The notes under the pieces are model-generated. The model had not been told where the DNA came from, did not search any database, and worked only from the letters and a program-made list of their open reading frames with translations. DNA of 26,907 nt from Archangium gephyra (lineage in GTDB: Bacteria; Myxococcota; Myxococcia; Myxococcales; Myxococcaceae). The position numbers and the translations under genes were made by a program. The stretch spans positions 1 through 26,907 of the forward strand of contig QFQP01000052.1 of the NCBI GenBank assembly GCA_003243425.1, in the 5' to 3' direction. The stretch's first letter is position 1, and each line of letters starts with the position of its first letter. Shown one piece after another: positions 8,091 to 17,112 of this stretch.

Positions 8091-11000
8091 TCATCGCTGC
8101 ACACGACGACGGCGACGCAGCAGCACCAGCGCCACGAGCCCCAGCAACGGATCGAAGCCTGTCGTCGCCACGCAACCACAACCCGACGCAGCCTTCGGCT
8201 CGACGAGCACGAACGTCACCGCGCTCGCCACCTGACCCGATGCATCACGCACGCGCAGCTGCACGTTCAACCGCTCACGCGTCGTCACCACCGGCGCCGT
8301 CACCGTCACCGTCTGTGCACTCGTCGAATCGAACGTGAGCCGCGAGCCGAGGCCCACCTGCTCCCACTGGTACTGCAGCGTGCCCGCGCCCGAGCTGCCG
8401 GCCGCGCTCAACTGCACCGTGCCGCCGCTCTCGACCGTCACCCCCGCCGTCACCACCGCACGCGGCGCCGTGCTCGTCGTGGCACGCACGTCGATGGTCG
8501 CCGTGCCGACCGACGACGCCAGCCCATCGCTCGCCGTCGCCTCCAGCACCACGCGCGAACCCGCCGCCGGCGCGCGGAACTCGATGCGCGAAGGCTCGAC
8601 GGAATCCCACGTGACCGACGGCCCGCTCACCTGACGCCAGGTGATGGTCACCATGTCCCCGTCGGCGTCGTTGGCGAGCGCCTCCACGTTCACCACCGCG
8701 TCGGCGTCGACCGGCGTCGCCGCCAGCAGCCGCACCGTCGGCGCGCGATTGACCTGCGTGACGTTCACCGTCACCTGCGCCTTCGCCGTGTTCATCGCGT
8801 CGCGCACCGTGGCCTCGAACACCATCACCGCGTTCGCCGTCACCTCCGGAGCCGCGCCCTGCAGCCGCCACGCGCGCGTGTCTCCCAGCAACGCCGTGGG
8901 GCCCGACACCTGCCGCCATTCGATGCTCAAGGTGTCACCTTCGGGGTCCACCGCGCTCGCCTCGACGATGAACGACGAGCGCTCGTCGACGGTCTGCGTC
9001 GCGCTCACCGTCACCACCGGCGGCGCGTTGAGGTTGCGCACCGTCACCATGACTTCATCGGCCGCCAGCGAGTCGACCGTGCCGTCATTCACCACCAGCG
9101 AGAACACGAGGTCGGTGTCGGCGGTCACCGGCGGCGCGGTGAACTGATTGCCATTCACCAGCGTCACCGCCGGGCCCGACACCTGCGTCCACGTCGCGGT
9201 GAGCATGTTCATGTCGGGGTCCGTCGAGGCGCTCGAGTTCAGCGTCGCCTGCGCGCCTTCGTCGACCGCGAAGTCCACACCCGCGTTCGCCACCGGCGGC
9301 CGGTTGATGCACAGCCTCCGGTCGCCCACCCGCGAGGGGAACGGGGTGTTGGTGATGCCGGTGAACACGAAGTCGTCCACCTCCCACCCTGCGCCCGCGG
9401 TGTTGGTGTCGGCGCCGATGCGCAGGCGCACCTTCACCGTCTGACCAGCGTACGTGGTGCCGAGCGCCACGGTCGCGTTCGTCCACGCCGGGTACGCGGG
9501 GCTCTGCGCGCCGAAGGCCGGGCGGCCCTTGAGCGGGTTGGTGCCCGCGGGCTCGTTGTCGAGCGTGACGTTGTAGCCGGGCGACACCTGCGCGCCGATG
9601 TCGGTCCACGTGGCGCCATCGTCGGTCGTCAACTCGATGACCGCGCCGTCGTACGCCGTGCCCTCGTCTTCTTCGAAGTCGTAGCGGTGTGTGAACGTGA
9701 AGCCGAACGCCGTGGGGCCCACCGCCAACGCGGGGCTCACCAGCCAGATGTCGCCGGGCTGCGCCGGGTTGGGGCCGAAGTAGCGGTGCGCGAGCGCGCC
9801 CTGCGTGGTGCGGCTCCAGGTGAAGTCCGTGGCCGGCGTCGGAGCGCTCGCGAAAGTCCACGCGGTCGGCAGCGGCTCGGCGTTGTCGCTGGCCAGTGAA
9901 GCCGGAAGGTCGTCGTAGTTCACCGCGAAGTTGGTGTTCACCGTGCGCGTGCCCGGCATCGGCAACGTCGGGTCGGCGAAGGTGATGGTGACGATGAACG
10001 CCGTCGGCTGCTGCAATGTCGGCAGCCGCACCGTCGCTTCGGCCGTCGCGGTCTGCAGCGGCGCCACCGACGGGAACGTGAAGCTGCCCACCATCGCGCC
10101 GGTGAGATTGGTGGTCACCGTGGCCGTGGTCGCCGCCAGCGTGCCCACGCCGGTGTTGCGAATGGTCAGCCGCAGCCGGCCCTGCTCTCCGACATCGAGC
10201 ACGCCGTCGCGGTCGCAATACAGCACCTCGTCGTCGAGCGTCGCGCTGGCCAGCACCAGGTCGTTGCCGTCGTTGAAGTCTTCGGTGAGCGGCGAGTTGC
10301 TCTCGCCGTTGCGCGGAGGCGAGACCGCGCGCGTGCCCAGCCCACGCTTCGCGAAGGCCCGCAGCATCAACCGGTAGTCTTCGAGGTCGTTGGCTGCGGC
10401 CACCGCGAGCATCGCGTCACGCGACTCGGTGAACGTGGGCTGCGACGGCATGGCCGAGAGACCCGCCACCACGTAGTCGAGCATGCGGCTCTGCGCCTGC
10501 GAGAAGCTCAACCGTGGTTGTGCATTGAGCAGCGCCACGTAGCTCTCCCACAGCATCGAGGCCCAGATCTCGCCGGTGTTGTGCACCTCGGCGTTGGCCG
10601 GCGCCGCCGGTGCCATGGGGTGCGTGGTGGGCAGCGCCGCGCCGTTGGCGATGTGACGGAAGGTCAGCGCGTTCTTCGAGAAGCTCGTCGAGTACGGCGC
10701 GCGGCGAAACCCGAAGTAGTAGCCGTTGGTCGCGGTGACCGGCGATTCGGTGTCGTACACCGCGCCCGCGTAGGCCCCTTCGAGCTGTGCGTTGCCGGGC
10801 CGCTGCCGGTCGCCTTCTTCAGTCGTCATCAGCAGCGCCGTGAAGTCGCCCCAGCCTTCACCCATGCCGCGCGCCTGCGTGGTGCCGAGGCCGGGCACGA
10901 GGCGGTTCGACAGGTAGTGGCCCCACTCGTGCGCCACCACGCTCGAGTCGAGCGAGCCGTCGCGGTGTACCGGCGCCGTCCGCAGCAGGCGCACCGTCAC

Positions 11001-12731
11001 GTTGCCGGCGCCCAGCGCGGTCTCGAGTGCCGCACCGTCGGTCTGGCTGATCAACAAGGCGCCGATGGTCACCCCGGTCACGGCGGCGTCGCCACTCATC
11101 GCGAGGTTCACGGGCTGATTGTTCAGAATGAGCACGCCCACGGCGCCAGCGTCTTGAGCCATTCTCGCCTTGAGCTCGAACGAACAGGTGCCGCGCGCCA
11201 GCACGGCGATCTTCCCGACGACGGCCGCGGCGTTGGTCAGCGCGGTGCACCCCTCGCGCGGCGCACCCACGACGGCCTGCGCGCTGACGTCGAAGGCAGT
11301 GGCTCCGAACGCTGCGTTCCATGCGTCAAGGGTGTTCGCGCCGTACGCGACCGACTGCGTGCCTTCCGGCCGGAACAGGTACATCTGCATGCGCGGCTGC
11401 GCGCCATCCGTCGGCGTCGACATGTTCGCGTTGTCGAAGCCTTCGTAGTCCTGCCCTTCGGCGCGAATCGAATCGCCGTCGGCTCCGCCGCGCCCGAAGT
11501 TGTCGTCTTGCGCGTTGCCGGCCGCTTCGTCGAAGCCGTGGTCGTAGAACCAGTCGTGCAACCAGTTCACGACGTAGAAGAGCTGCGCGAGCCCGGCCGC
11601 CCGCTGGCTCGCCGTGCCCGGGCCAGCGTTGAGGTCGTAGGTCACGTCGAACGTACCCGCCGCAGTGGTCGACGCGCGGAAGTCACCCGCGCCAAAGCCG
11701 TCGGGCGCCGCTACGTCTGCGTACGCGTCGACGTTGTTGCCGGTGAACGTCGTCGCGCCCGAAGGCAGCCACGGGTCGTTGGTGGAAAGGCCCGCGTGCT
11801 CCAGCGTCACCAGCGAGGGCGCCGTAAAGGTGGGCGAAGTTCCATCGGGCATGCCGGTGGGGTGTGGCGTGGTGGCGGCGCCATAAGGGCCGTCGTACGG
11901 CCGCTTCGTCGTGCCGTCGGCCCACACGCGGTAGGTGTACGCATCGTTCTGCGTCAGCGAGCGGCGCCACAACACCGACCCGTCGACGGCTGACACGACG
12001 GTGCCGACCATCTCTGCCGAGGCTGATTCGCGGCGGCTGCCGTCGAGCTCCACGTACCAGGCAGGCACGAGGCCTTTGTGCCCGGTGAACCAGAGCGCCT
12101 TCGCGCGCGCGAGCGAGAGCGTGTGCCCCGGCAGTGTGCTGGCGGTGAAGCGCTGCGCGCCGGCGGCATCGACCCCGGCGGCGACGAAGTGCTGCGGCGA
12201 GACCGGCGTGCCGCTGATGCCTTCGAACGCGACCGCGAGCGCCGTGTCGGCGGCGAGTCTCCACGAGCGCGTGAGCGGCTGCTGCGGCGCGAAGTACCCG
12301 CTCAACGCCACCGGCTCGAGGCGCTGTGAGAGCACCACGTTGACCTTCTCGTGGAACACCGGGCGGCCCTCGAAGCGACGCTCGAAGCTGGCGACGATGG
12401 CCCCGCGGCCGAGGTCGAGCAGCTCGAGCAGCTTCACTTCAGCCAGCTGCGTCGGCGTGCTGCCGTAGAGGTGTGCGTGGGTGAGCAACGCGCGGCGCGC
12501 GGCCTGCTCGGGCGTCACGCCAGCGGCACGGAGGTCCGGCGCATCGGCGCGACGGTCCAGCCACACGAAGGTCGGCACGCCCAACCGCGGCTCCTGGCCG
12601 GTGACGCGGCCATCGGTCAGCTGAAAGTCGCGCGCCGGCGGCTCCGGCTGTTGGAGAAAGGTGTCGACTTCTTTCAACTGGGCGAAGGCGTTCGCGGCGA
12701 CGAGGCACGCGCACAGCAACAGACGCTTCAT
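8091..12731 (-). CDS. Secreted fungalysin-type (M36) metalloprotease with PA and PKD-like domains and MYXO-CTERM tail
   Basis: 1546 residues from ATG 12731, with GGAG 6 nt upstream. The signal peptide (MKRLLLCACLVAANAFAQ) is cleaved after AFA. A propeptide-like N-terminal region precedes the protease. A protease-associated (PA) insert lies at about 475-595. Zinc motif HEWGH (H601, E602, H605) and GMGEGWGDF (E625) match the three fungalysin ligands and the catalytic Glu. Next come a CARDB-like segment (~850-950), a MAM/jelly-roll-like region (~985-1135) and four PKD/cadherin-like beta domains starting near 1143, 1233, 1330 and 1421. The C-terminus is GCGC, a hydrophobic helix and RRRRR, the MYXO-CTERM signal for surface anchoring or processing. 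It probably degrades proteins outside the cell, such as prey or matrix. Confidence 0.9.
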   Translation of the reverse strand: MKRLLLCACLVAANAFAQLKEVDTFLQQPEPPARDFQLTDGRVTGQEPRLGVPTFVWLDRRADAPDLRAAGVTPEQAARRALLTHAHLYGSTPTQLAEVKLLELLDLGRGAIVASFERRFEGRPVFHEKVNVVLSQRLEPVALSGYFAPQQPLTRSWRLAADTALAVAFEGISGTPVSPQHFVAAGVDAAGAQRFTASTLPGHTLSLARAKALWFTGHKGLVPAWYVELDGSRRESASAEMVGTVVSAVDGSVLWRRSLTQNDAYTYRVWADGTTKRPYDGPYGAATTPHPTGMPDGTSPTFTAPSLVTLEHAGLSTNDPWLPSGATTFTGNNVDAYADVAAPDGFGAGDFRASTTAAGTFDVTYDLNAGPGTASQRAAGLAQLFYVVNWLHDWFYDHGFDEAAGNAQDDNFGRGGADGDSIRAEGQDYEGFDNANMSTPTDGAQPRMQMYLFRPEGTQSVAYGANTLDAWNAAFGATAFDVSAQAVVGAPREGCTALTNAAAVVGKIAVLARGTCSFELKARMAQDAGAVGVLILNNQPVNLAMSGDAAVTGVTIGALLISQTDGAALETALGAGNVTVRLLRTAPVHRDGSLDSSVVAHEWGHYLSNRLVPGLGTTQARGMGEGWGDFTALLMTTEEGDRQRPGNAQLEGAYAGAVYDTESPVTATNGYYFGFRRAPYSTSFSKNALTFRHIANGAALPTTHPMAPAAPANAEVHNTGEIWASMLWESYVALLNAQPRLSFSQAQSRMLDYVVAGLSAMPSQPTFTESRDAMLAVAAANDLEDYRLMLRAFAKRGLGTRAVSPPRNGESNSPLTEDFNDGNDLVLASATLDDEVLYCDRDGVLDVGEQGRLRLTIRNTGVGTLAATTATVTTNLTGAMVGSFTFPSVAPLQTATAEATVRLPTLQQPTAFIVTITFADPTLPMPGTRTVNTNFAVNYDDLPASLASDNAEPLPTAWTFASAPTPATDFTWSRTTQGALAHRYFGPNPAQPGDIWLVSPALAVGPTAFGFTFTHRYDFEEDEGTAYDGAVIELTTDDGATWTDIGAQVSPGYNVTLDNEPAGTNPLKGRPAFGAQSPAYPAWTNATVALGTTYAGQTVKVRLRIGADTNTAGAGWEVDDFVFTGITNTPFPSRVGDRRLCINRPPVANAGVDFAVDEGAQATLNSSASTDPDMNMLTATWTQVSGPAVTLVNGNQFTAPPVTADTDLVFSLVVNDGTVDSLAADEVMVTVRNLNAPPVVTVSATQTVDERSSFIVEASAVDPEGDTLSIEWRQVSGPTALLGDTRAWRLQGAAPEVTANAVMVFEATVRDAMNTAKAQVTVNVTQVNRAPTVRLLAATPVDADAVVNVEALANDADGDMVTITWRQVSGPSVTWDSVEPSRIEFRAPAAGSRVVLEATASDGLASSVGTATIDVRATTSTAPRAVVTAGVTVESGGTVQLSAAGSSGAGTLQYQWEQVGLGSRLTFDSTSAQTVTVTAPVVTTRERLNVQLRVRDASGQVASAVTFVLVEPKAASGCGCVATTGFDPLLGLVALVLLRRRRRVQR

Positions 12732-12792
12732 GGGGTTCTCCGCAGGAAGAGAGGGCGCCTTCAAAGCACACTCGCGCGAGCGCGACAGACGT

Positions 12793-13356
12793 ATGGTGCG
12801 CGCCATCGTGAGTGAATCGCGGGTGGTCTTCGGAAGTGGTTTCGATTCGCTGTTTTCGCCGGACATGCGCAAGCGCGTGACCCCGCAGGTCGACGCGGCG
12901 CTGCGCAGCATCGGCGTGCGTTTGGACAAGCCGTTCAACCCCGGTTACCCGGTGGAAACCTGGGCGCAGACGCTCGAGCTGCTGTCGAAGCATCTGTACG
13001 GCGAGCTGCCGCGCCCCGAGGCGTACCGGCAGCTGGGCCGCGTCACCATCGACGGCTTCGAGCACACGTTTCTCGGCAAGGCCGCGTTTCCCCTGATGCG
13101 GCTCATCGGCGTGGCCCGCAGCGTCGAGCGCGCGTCACGAAGCTACGCGTCGACCAACAGCTACACGAAGGTGCAGCTCACGCGGCTCTCGCCGACCAGC
13201 TTCGACTTCCACCTGAACGAGAAGCACACCCCGCCGCAGTACGACATGGGCGTGGTCGAGCGCATGCTCGAGGTGCTCAAGGCGAAGGACCCGAAGGTCG
13301 TGCTGCAGTCACAGGACGCAGAAGGCTTCGTGATGCGCCTGTCGTGGACGGAGTAG
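12793..13356 (+). CDS. DUF2378 family protein (TIGR02265, myxobacteria-specific)
   Basis: 187 residues from ATG 12793; GTG 12808 is an alternative start, and neither has a clear ribosome-binding site. Family hallmarks are VVFGSGFDSLF at the N-terminus, then a YPVETWAQTLELLSKHLYG helix, GRVTIDGFEHTFLGKA, RASRSY....NSYTKVQLTRLSPTSFDF and the C-terminal strand VVLQSQDAEGFVMRLSW. The family (Pfam PF09536) is multicopy in Cystobacterineae. Its function is unknown; its fold may be a haem-NO-binding-like alpha/beta sensor, but no His ligand is evident. It is soluble, with no signal peptide. It diverges from the M36 protease gene across a 61-bp gap that must hold both promoters. Confidence 0.85.
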   Translation: MVRAIVSESRVVFGSGFDSLFSPDMRKRVTPQVDAALRSIGVRLDKPFNPGYPVETWAQTLELLSKHLYGELPRPEAYRQLGRVTIDGFEHTFLGKAAFPLMRLIGVARSVERASRSYASTNSYTKVQLTRLSPTSFDFHLNEKHTPPQYDMGVVERMLEVLKAKDPKVVLQSQDAEGFVMRLSWTE

Positions 13357-13369
13357 TGCCCGATTTGTA

Positions 13370-13399
13370 TCGATGAATCGATGCATCTAGAAGTCGATG
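13370..13399 (+). promoter_or_regulatory. Three TCGATG repeats before the methyltransferase gene
   Basis: TCGATG occurs at 13370, 13378 and 13394, that is 8 and 16 bp apart. The first two form an ATCGAT-GA-ATCGAT near-palindrome, next to GATGCATC. This 45-bp gap is far more AT-rich than its surroundings and ends at the start codon. A repressor operator or promoter element is likely; the regulator is unknown. Confidence 0.4.
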
Positions 13400-13400
13400 T

Positions 13401-14045
13401 ATGATTTTTCTTCGGGTGCTGCCGATTGTGGTGTTCGTGACCACTGTGTTGTGTGTGACGGCGGGTGGTTGGCAGTACCCGTTCTTCTTCGCGTACAGCG
13501 CGGTGTTGTGGCTGTCGTCGAGCGCCGTCTACACGTTCGCGCCGAAGGACCTGGTTCGCGAGCGCATGAAGCCGCCGTCGGACCGCGACCGCGCCACGCA
13601 GCGCATCGCGTTCCCGGTGATGTTGGCGCACTACGTGGTCGCCGGCCTCGACGTGGGCCGCTTTCAGTGGACCCAGGTGAAGGTGTGGCTCCAGGCAGCG
13701 GGGCTCGCGTCGGTGACGCTCGGCATGGGCCTGGTGGGGTGGACGTTGTTGACCAACCCGTTCGCGTCGTCGGCGGTGCGCATTCAGAACGAGCGCAAGC
13801 AGACGGTCATCAACACCGGGCCCTACGCCCTGGTACGGCACCCGATGTACCTGGGCGTGGTGTTCTTCACCCTGGGTTCGGGGCTGGCGCTCGGCTCGTG
13901 GATTTCCTGGGCGATGGCGCTGCCGCTGCTGGGCGTGTTCGTGCGGAGGACCTTGAAGGAAGACCGCATGCTTCACGACGAGCTCGACGGCTACGCCGAG
14001 TACGCGAAGAAGGTGCGGTGGCGCGTGATTCCCTTCGTCTTCTGA
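13401..14045 (+). CDS. Isoprenylcysteine carboxyl methyltransferase-like membrane protein
   Basis: 214 residues from ATG 13401; an overlapping ATG at 13397 is in another frame. About five membrane helices lie at roughly 3-20, 25-45, 72-90, 98-120 and 152-175. The SAM-binding signature of the ICMT/PEMT superfamily is GPYALVRHPMYLG (residues 140-152), followed by the second signature with acidic and aromatic residues, EDRMLHDELDGYAEYAKKVRWRVIP near the C-terminus. Such proteins methylate a lipid or membrane-embedded thiol or amine with S-adenosylmethionine at the inner membrane. Bacterial members are mostly uncharacterised, so the substrate is unknown. The AT-rich upstream repeats suggest its own regulated promoter. 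It converges on a small minus-strand gene 6 bp away. Confidence 0.8.
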   Translation: MIFLRVLPIVVFVTTVLCVTAGGWQYPFFFAYSAVLWLSSSAVYTFAPKDLVRERMKPPSDRDRATQRIAFPVMLAHYVVAGLDVGRFQWTQVKVWLQAAGLASVTLGMGLVGWTLLTNPFASSAVRIQNERKQTVINTGPYALVRHPMYLGVVFFTLGSGLALGSWISWAMALPLLGVFVRRTLKEDRMLHDELDGYAEYAKKVRWRVIPFVF

Positions 14046-14051
14046 AGGCAC

Positions 14052-14273
14052 TCACGCCATCTGCAGCGGGCTCACGCTGGTGGCGGTCGTCTGCAGTGCA
14101 CGACGCGCGCGCATCAGCTCGGCTTCGGCAATGCGCAGCGCCTCGGCGGCGAACCGGCCGGCTTCGTCGGCGGCTGAGTCGAGCTCCTTCGCGGCTTCCA
14201 ACAGGCCACGGCGAGTGGTCTCGAGCGAAGCGGCGACACGGAAGCAGCTGCTGGCGGTGAAGGTCGAACGCAT
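14052..14273 (-). CDS. Small helical hypothetical protein
   Basis: 73 residues from ATG 14273; a TTG 10 codons upstream is possible. Apart from the N-terminal ~15 residues it is one long Ala/Glu/Arg-rich predicted helix (LLEAAKELDSAADEAGRF onward) with heptad-like hydrophobic spacing, so it may form a coiled coil or bundle. There is no signal peptide or known motif. It converges with the methyltransferase gene. The opposite-strand frame is Ser/Arg-rich and less protein-like. It is supported only by composition and position, so expression is uncertain. Confidence 0.5.
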   Translation of the reverse strand: MRSTFTASSCFRVAASLETTRRGLLEAAKELDSAADEAGRFAAEALRIAEAELMRARRALQTTATSVSPLQMA

Positions 14274-14350
14274 GCGCAGACTTCTACAGCGGGGGTCTGA
14301 CAAGTGACCCGACGATGCCTGTAAGTGCCTGAAATTGCATATCGGAAGCC

Positions 14351-15269
14351 GTGAATGGTGCGTGTCAGGCGCCGAGTCTGGGCACCTGCGGTCAGTTCGG
14401 CCGCCAGTGCGTGGCGTGTCTGGCGGGCCAGCGCTGCGAGCTCGGGCTGTGCGTGACCACGGCGACGGCTGGCGGCGGCTCCGGCAGCACCGGGGGCGGA
14501 GGCGGAACGACCGACTGCACGGGCTGCAAGCTGCCGACGGGAGGCTGCGTGCCGTTCGTCGGGCAGAACGCGAGCACCTGGGGGCTCGGCGGCAACCTCC
14601 GTGCGGCGTGCAACGCGGGCTTGCGCTGCGTCGAGGGCTCGTGCGCCGACGCAGGCACCGGAGGCGGCTCGGCGACGGGCGGTGGCTCGGCGGCAGGCGG
14701 TGGCACCGCAGCAGGCGGAGGCTCGGGGACGTGCGCCGGCTGTCGGCTTTCGACCGGCACCTGCTTGCCGCCTGCGAGCCTCAGCGTGAACAACTGCGGT
14801 ACCAACGGTGATCGTTGCGTCGCATGTGGGCCCGGTCAGACCTGCGCCAGCGGCGTATGCACGACGCCTCCTCCGGCAGGGAACGTCGGCTCGTGCTGCG
14901 TGAACGACGGTGAATGTCAGGTGGTGCTCGGTGCCGCGAGCCAGTGCCGGCGGATGACGAACCGCGGCGAGTCGTACACCGGCGGTGACTGCACGACGCC
15001 GTGCAGCCCCGGCGCGCCCGGGTGCCCGAGCGGTTCCTCATGCGTCGACCTCTCGCTCTTCGGCGAGCCGGCGCTGTGTCTCAAGAATTGTGCGTCTGCG
15101 CCGACCTCATGCGGGACCGGTTACGCCTGCTACTCCATCATGCCGACGCAGGCGTGCTGGCTCAGCCCGTTGCCGCCGCCCGATGCGGGCGCGCCGGAGC
15201 TCGCCACGGAACGCATTGTTGCGGGGTGCGCACGTTGCGTGCCCCGCTGCGCTGCTACAGATCAACGGC
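14351..15269 (+). pseudogene. Remnant of a Cys-rich, Gly-linker surface protein gene
   Basis: The frame opens at GTG 14351, immediately inside a Cys-rich unit (NGACQAP..GTCG..CVAC..GQRCELGLCV), with an in-frame TGA at 14330 and no signal peptide or ribosome-binding site. Three similar Cys-rich modules are joined by Gly/Ser/Thr linkers (about 14463-14515 and 14655-14730), then a fourth Cys-rich region (~14880-15170), ending in PPPDAGAPE near 15210. There is no stop there: the frame runs on as Arg-rich nonsense to 15466, 200 bp into the pirin gene in another frame. Intact relatives in myxobacteria are exported, with a lipobox and such modules. Loss of both ends argues for a decayed fragment. 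The alternative is a live gene with a sequencing frameshift at each end. Confidence 0.6.
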
Positions 15270-16277
15270 ATGTCGAACGAAGCCGTCCTCGAAACCGTTG
15301 CGTTGAACTTCCAGTGGCCCACGTTGGACCCGTTCCTGTTCGCCGTGCACCACGACGACGCCTACCCGGTGGGCAACGACGCGCTGGGCCCCGACGCCTC
15401 GCTCGCGGGGCGCAACATGGGCAGCGACTTCGAAGGCAAAGACGGTTGGCGCATGTACCACGGTGAAACGGTGCCCGGTTTTCCGCAGCACCCGCACCGC
15501 GGCTTCGAGACGGTGACCATCGTGCGGCGGGGGCTCATCGACCACTCTGATTCGCTCGGGGCGACCGCGCGCTTCGGCCGTGGTGACGCGCAGTGGCTGA
15601 CCGCCGGCAAGGGCATCGTGCACAGCGAGATGTTCCCGCTGCTCGACAAGACGGGCCCCAACCCCGCGGAGCTGTTCCAGCTGTGGCTCAACCTCCCGAG
15701 CAAGTCGAAGATGGTGAACCCCTACTTCTCGATGTTCTGGGGCAACCAGATTCCGCTCGTCACCGCGCCGGGCGTCGAGGTGTCGGTGGTGGCCGGCAAC
15801 ATCGGAGACGTTCGCGCGCTGCCGCCGCCGCCCGATTCGTGGGCTGCGCAGGCCGAGTCTGACGTCGCCATCTGGACCGGCAAGCTCGCCCCCCACGCCG
15901 AGTGGACATTGCCCGCGGCGAAGGCCGGCACCAACCGCATGCTGTACTTCTTCGGCGGCACGAAGCTGAACGTGGCTGGCAAGTCGTACCCGCGCGGCAC
16001 CGGCATTCGCCTGCGCCCCGACCTCGAAGTGAAGCTCATCAACGGTGAAGGTGAAGGCGAGTTCCTGCTGCTGCAGGGGCGCCCCATCGGCGAGCCGGTG
16101 GTGCAGTACGGCCCGTTCGTCATGAACACGCGCGCCGAGATTCAGCAGGCGTTCCTCGATTACCAGCGCACGCAGTTCGGCGGTTGGCCGTTCAAGCGTG
16201 ACGACCCGGTGCATCCACGGGAACAGGAGCGCTTCGCGCGGCACGCCGACGGTCGCGTCGAAGCGGCGCCGAAGTGA
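15270..16277 (+). CDS. Pirin family protein
   Basis: 335 residues from ATG 15270, a typical start and length for the long bacterial pirins. It has two cupin folds; the N-terminal one keeps the metal site as HPHRGFET (H74, H76) and GIVHSEM (H118, E120), matching His56, His58, His101 and Glu103 of human pirin. Metal is expected to be Fe or a similar divalent ion. Sequences FEGKDGWRMYHG, RRGLIDHSDSLGA and ELFQLWLNLP are strongly conserved across the family. Bacterial pirins are variously quercetin dioxygenase-like or redox and regulatory proteins; nothing here decides. It is cytoplasmic, with no signal peptide. The upstream gene is a remnant, so the promoter must lie within or just after that debris. 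A long hairpin follows 9 bp downstream. Confidence 0.9.
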   Translation: MSNEAVLETVALNFQWPTLDPFLFAVHHDDAYPVGNDALGPDASLAGRNMGSDFEGKDGWRMYHGETVPGFPQHPHRGFETVTIVRRGLIDHSDSLGATARFGRGDAQWLTAGKGIVHSEMFPLLDKTGPNPAELFQLWLNLPSKSKMVNPYFSMFWGNQIPLVTAPGVEVSVVAGNIGDVRALPPPPDSWAAQAESDVAIWTGKLAPHAEWTLPAAKAGTNRMLYFFGGTKLNVAGKSYPRGTGIRLRPDLEVKLINGEGEGEFLLLQGRPIGEPVVQYGPFVMNTRAEIQQAFLDYQRTQFGGWPFKRDDPVHPREQERFARHADGRVEAAPK

Positions 16278-16286
16278 GTCCTCAGA

Positions 16287-16322
16287 GTCACTGAAGCGGT
16301 ATTTATTTACCTCTTCAGTGAC
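16287..16322. terminator. Long hairpin after pirin gene
   Basis: GTCACTGAAG (16287-16296) pairs perfectly with CTTCAGTGAC (16313-16322). After one C/T mismatch GGTA pairs with TACC, leaving loop TTTATT, for a 14-bp stem in 36 nt. It is the 3' structure of the pirin transcript. No T-run follows, and it might equally act as a protein-binding dyad. Confidence 0.6.
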
Positions 16323-16443
16323 AGTGCGGCATGCGAATTTCGAAGGCGCGGCCCCCTTGAGACCTCTGGGGTCTTCGCCCGAAGTCGAAGGGCCTGACGG
16401 AAGCGTGCGCGGGCGTGCGCCATCGCTCCCACGCGCTCCAGGC

Positions 16444-17112
16444 TCAAGACCGCTTCGGTTCCGCCCGCCCGTACCGCGCGCACGCGAAGTCCATCTCGCG
16501 GGCCCACGCGCGGTCACCGAACGAAAAGTGCCACCACTCCTGTCGGTGCCCGACGAAGCCCGCGTCGCGCATCACGCGGCACAGCAACATGCGGCGTTGA
16601 TGCACGGCGGCATCGAGCTTCTGAAAATGATCAGGCCACGAACGCTCCGTCGGTTCATCGAACGGTGAACCCATGTCGAGCAGCTCACCGGCCTCGTTCA
16701 TCAACGTGAGGTCCACGGCGGCGCCCGTACTGTGCGGAGGCGGGCGCTTCGGGTCTTCGTTCGGCGGCGCCCAGTAGGTGAGCACCCGCTCCATGCGCGC
16801 CTCGTGACTCAACTCCGGAAACTGTCGACGGAGCGATTGTTCTGTCTGCTCGACCATGAACGCCTGCACGGCGAGCGGCCGCCACGCATCGAACAGATGC
16901 AGCTTCCACCCCGGCCGGTGAATGCACAACCGTCGTTGTGCATCGACCAACCGCTTGCACACCGACTTCCGCAGAAACCACGGGCCGTGACCGTCATACG
17001 GCGCGCCGAGCTTCACGTAGGGGTGGGGCGCCTCGAAGCTGAAGGGGCAGCCGTCGAGCGGTACGAGCGGCTCTCCGTCCTCATCGATGGTGACGCTGTC
17101 CCATTGGCGCAT
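16444..17112 (-). CDS. D-alanyl-D-alanine dipeptidase, VanX/DdpX type (M15D)
   Basis: 222 residues from ATG 17112. All M15D signatures are present: DAWRP (R78, the transition-state arginine), HSTGAAVD (H127 and D134 as zinc ligands) and EWWH (E192 catalytic base, H195 zinc ligand). It should hydrolyse D-Ala-D-Ala. No signal peptide is seen, so action is predicted in the cytoplasm. There is no vanH or vanA ligase nearby, so a role in recycling D-Ala from peptidoglycan fits better than vancomycin resistance. The first residues lie 66 bp from the truncated sigma factor frame on the other strand. The gene looks intact, with normal length for the family. Confidence 0.9.
   Translation of the reverse strand: MRQWDSVTIDEDGEPLVPLDGCPFSFEAPHPYVKLGAPYDGHGPWFLRKSVCKRLVDAQRRLCIHRPGWKLHLFDAWRPLAVQAFMVEQTEQSLRRQFPELSHEARMERVLTYWAPPNEDPKRPPPHSTGAAVDLTLMNEAGELLDMGSPFDEPTERSWPDHFQKLDAAVHQRRMLLCRVMRDAGFVGHRQEWWHFSFGDRAWAREMDFACARYGRAEPKRS

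Noticed and set aside
14080..14307. Plus-strand frame opposite the small helical gene
   Set aside because: Ser/Ala/Arg composition is typical of an antisense shadow; the minus-strand product has a better helical pattern.
14463..14730. Gly-codon repeats that look like a tandem repeat array or CRISPR-like structure
   Set aside because: Units are irregular, in frame, and encode Gly/Ser/Thr linkers; no conserved repeat-spacer pattern.
16444..17112. VanX-type gene as a vancomycin-resistance locus
   Set aside because: No D-Ala-D-Lac ligase, dehydrogenase or two-component genes are present nearby.
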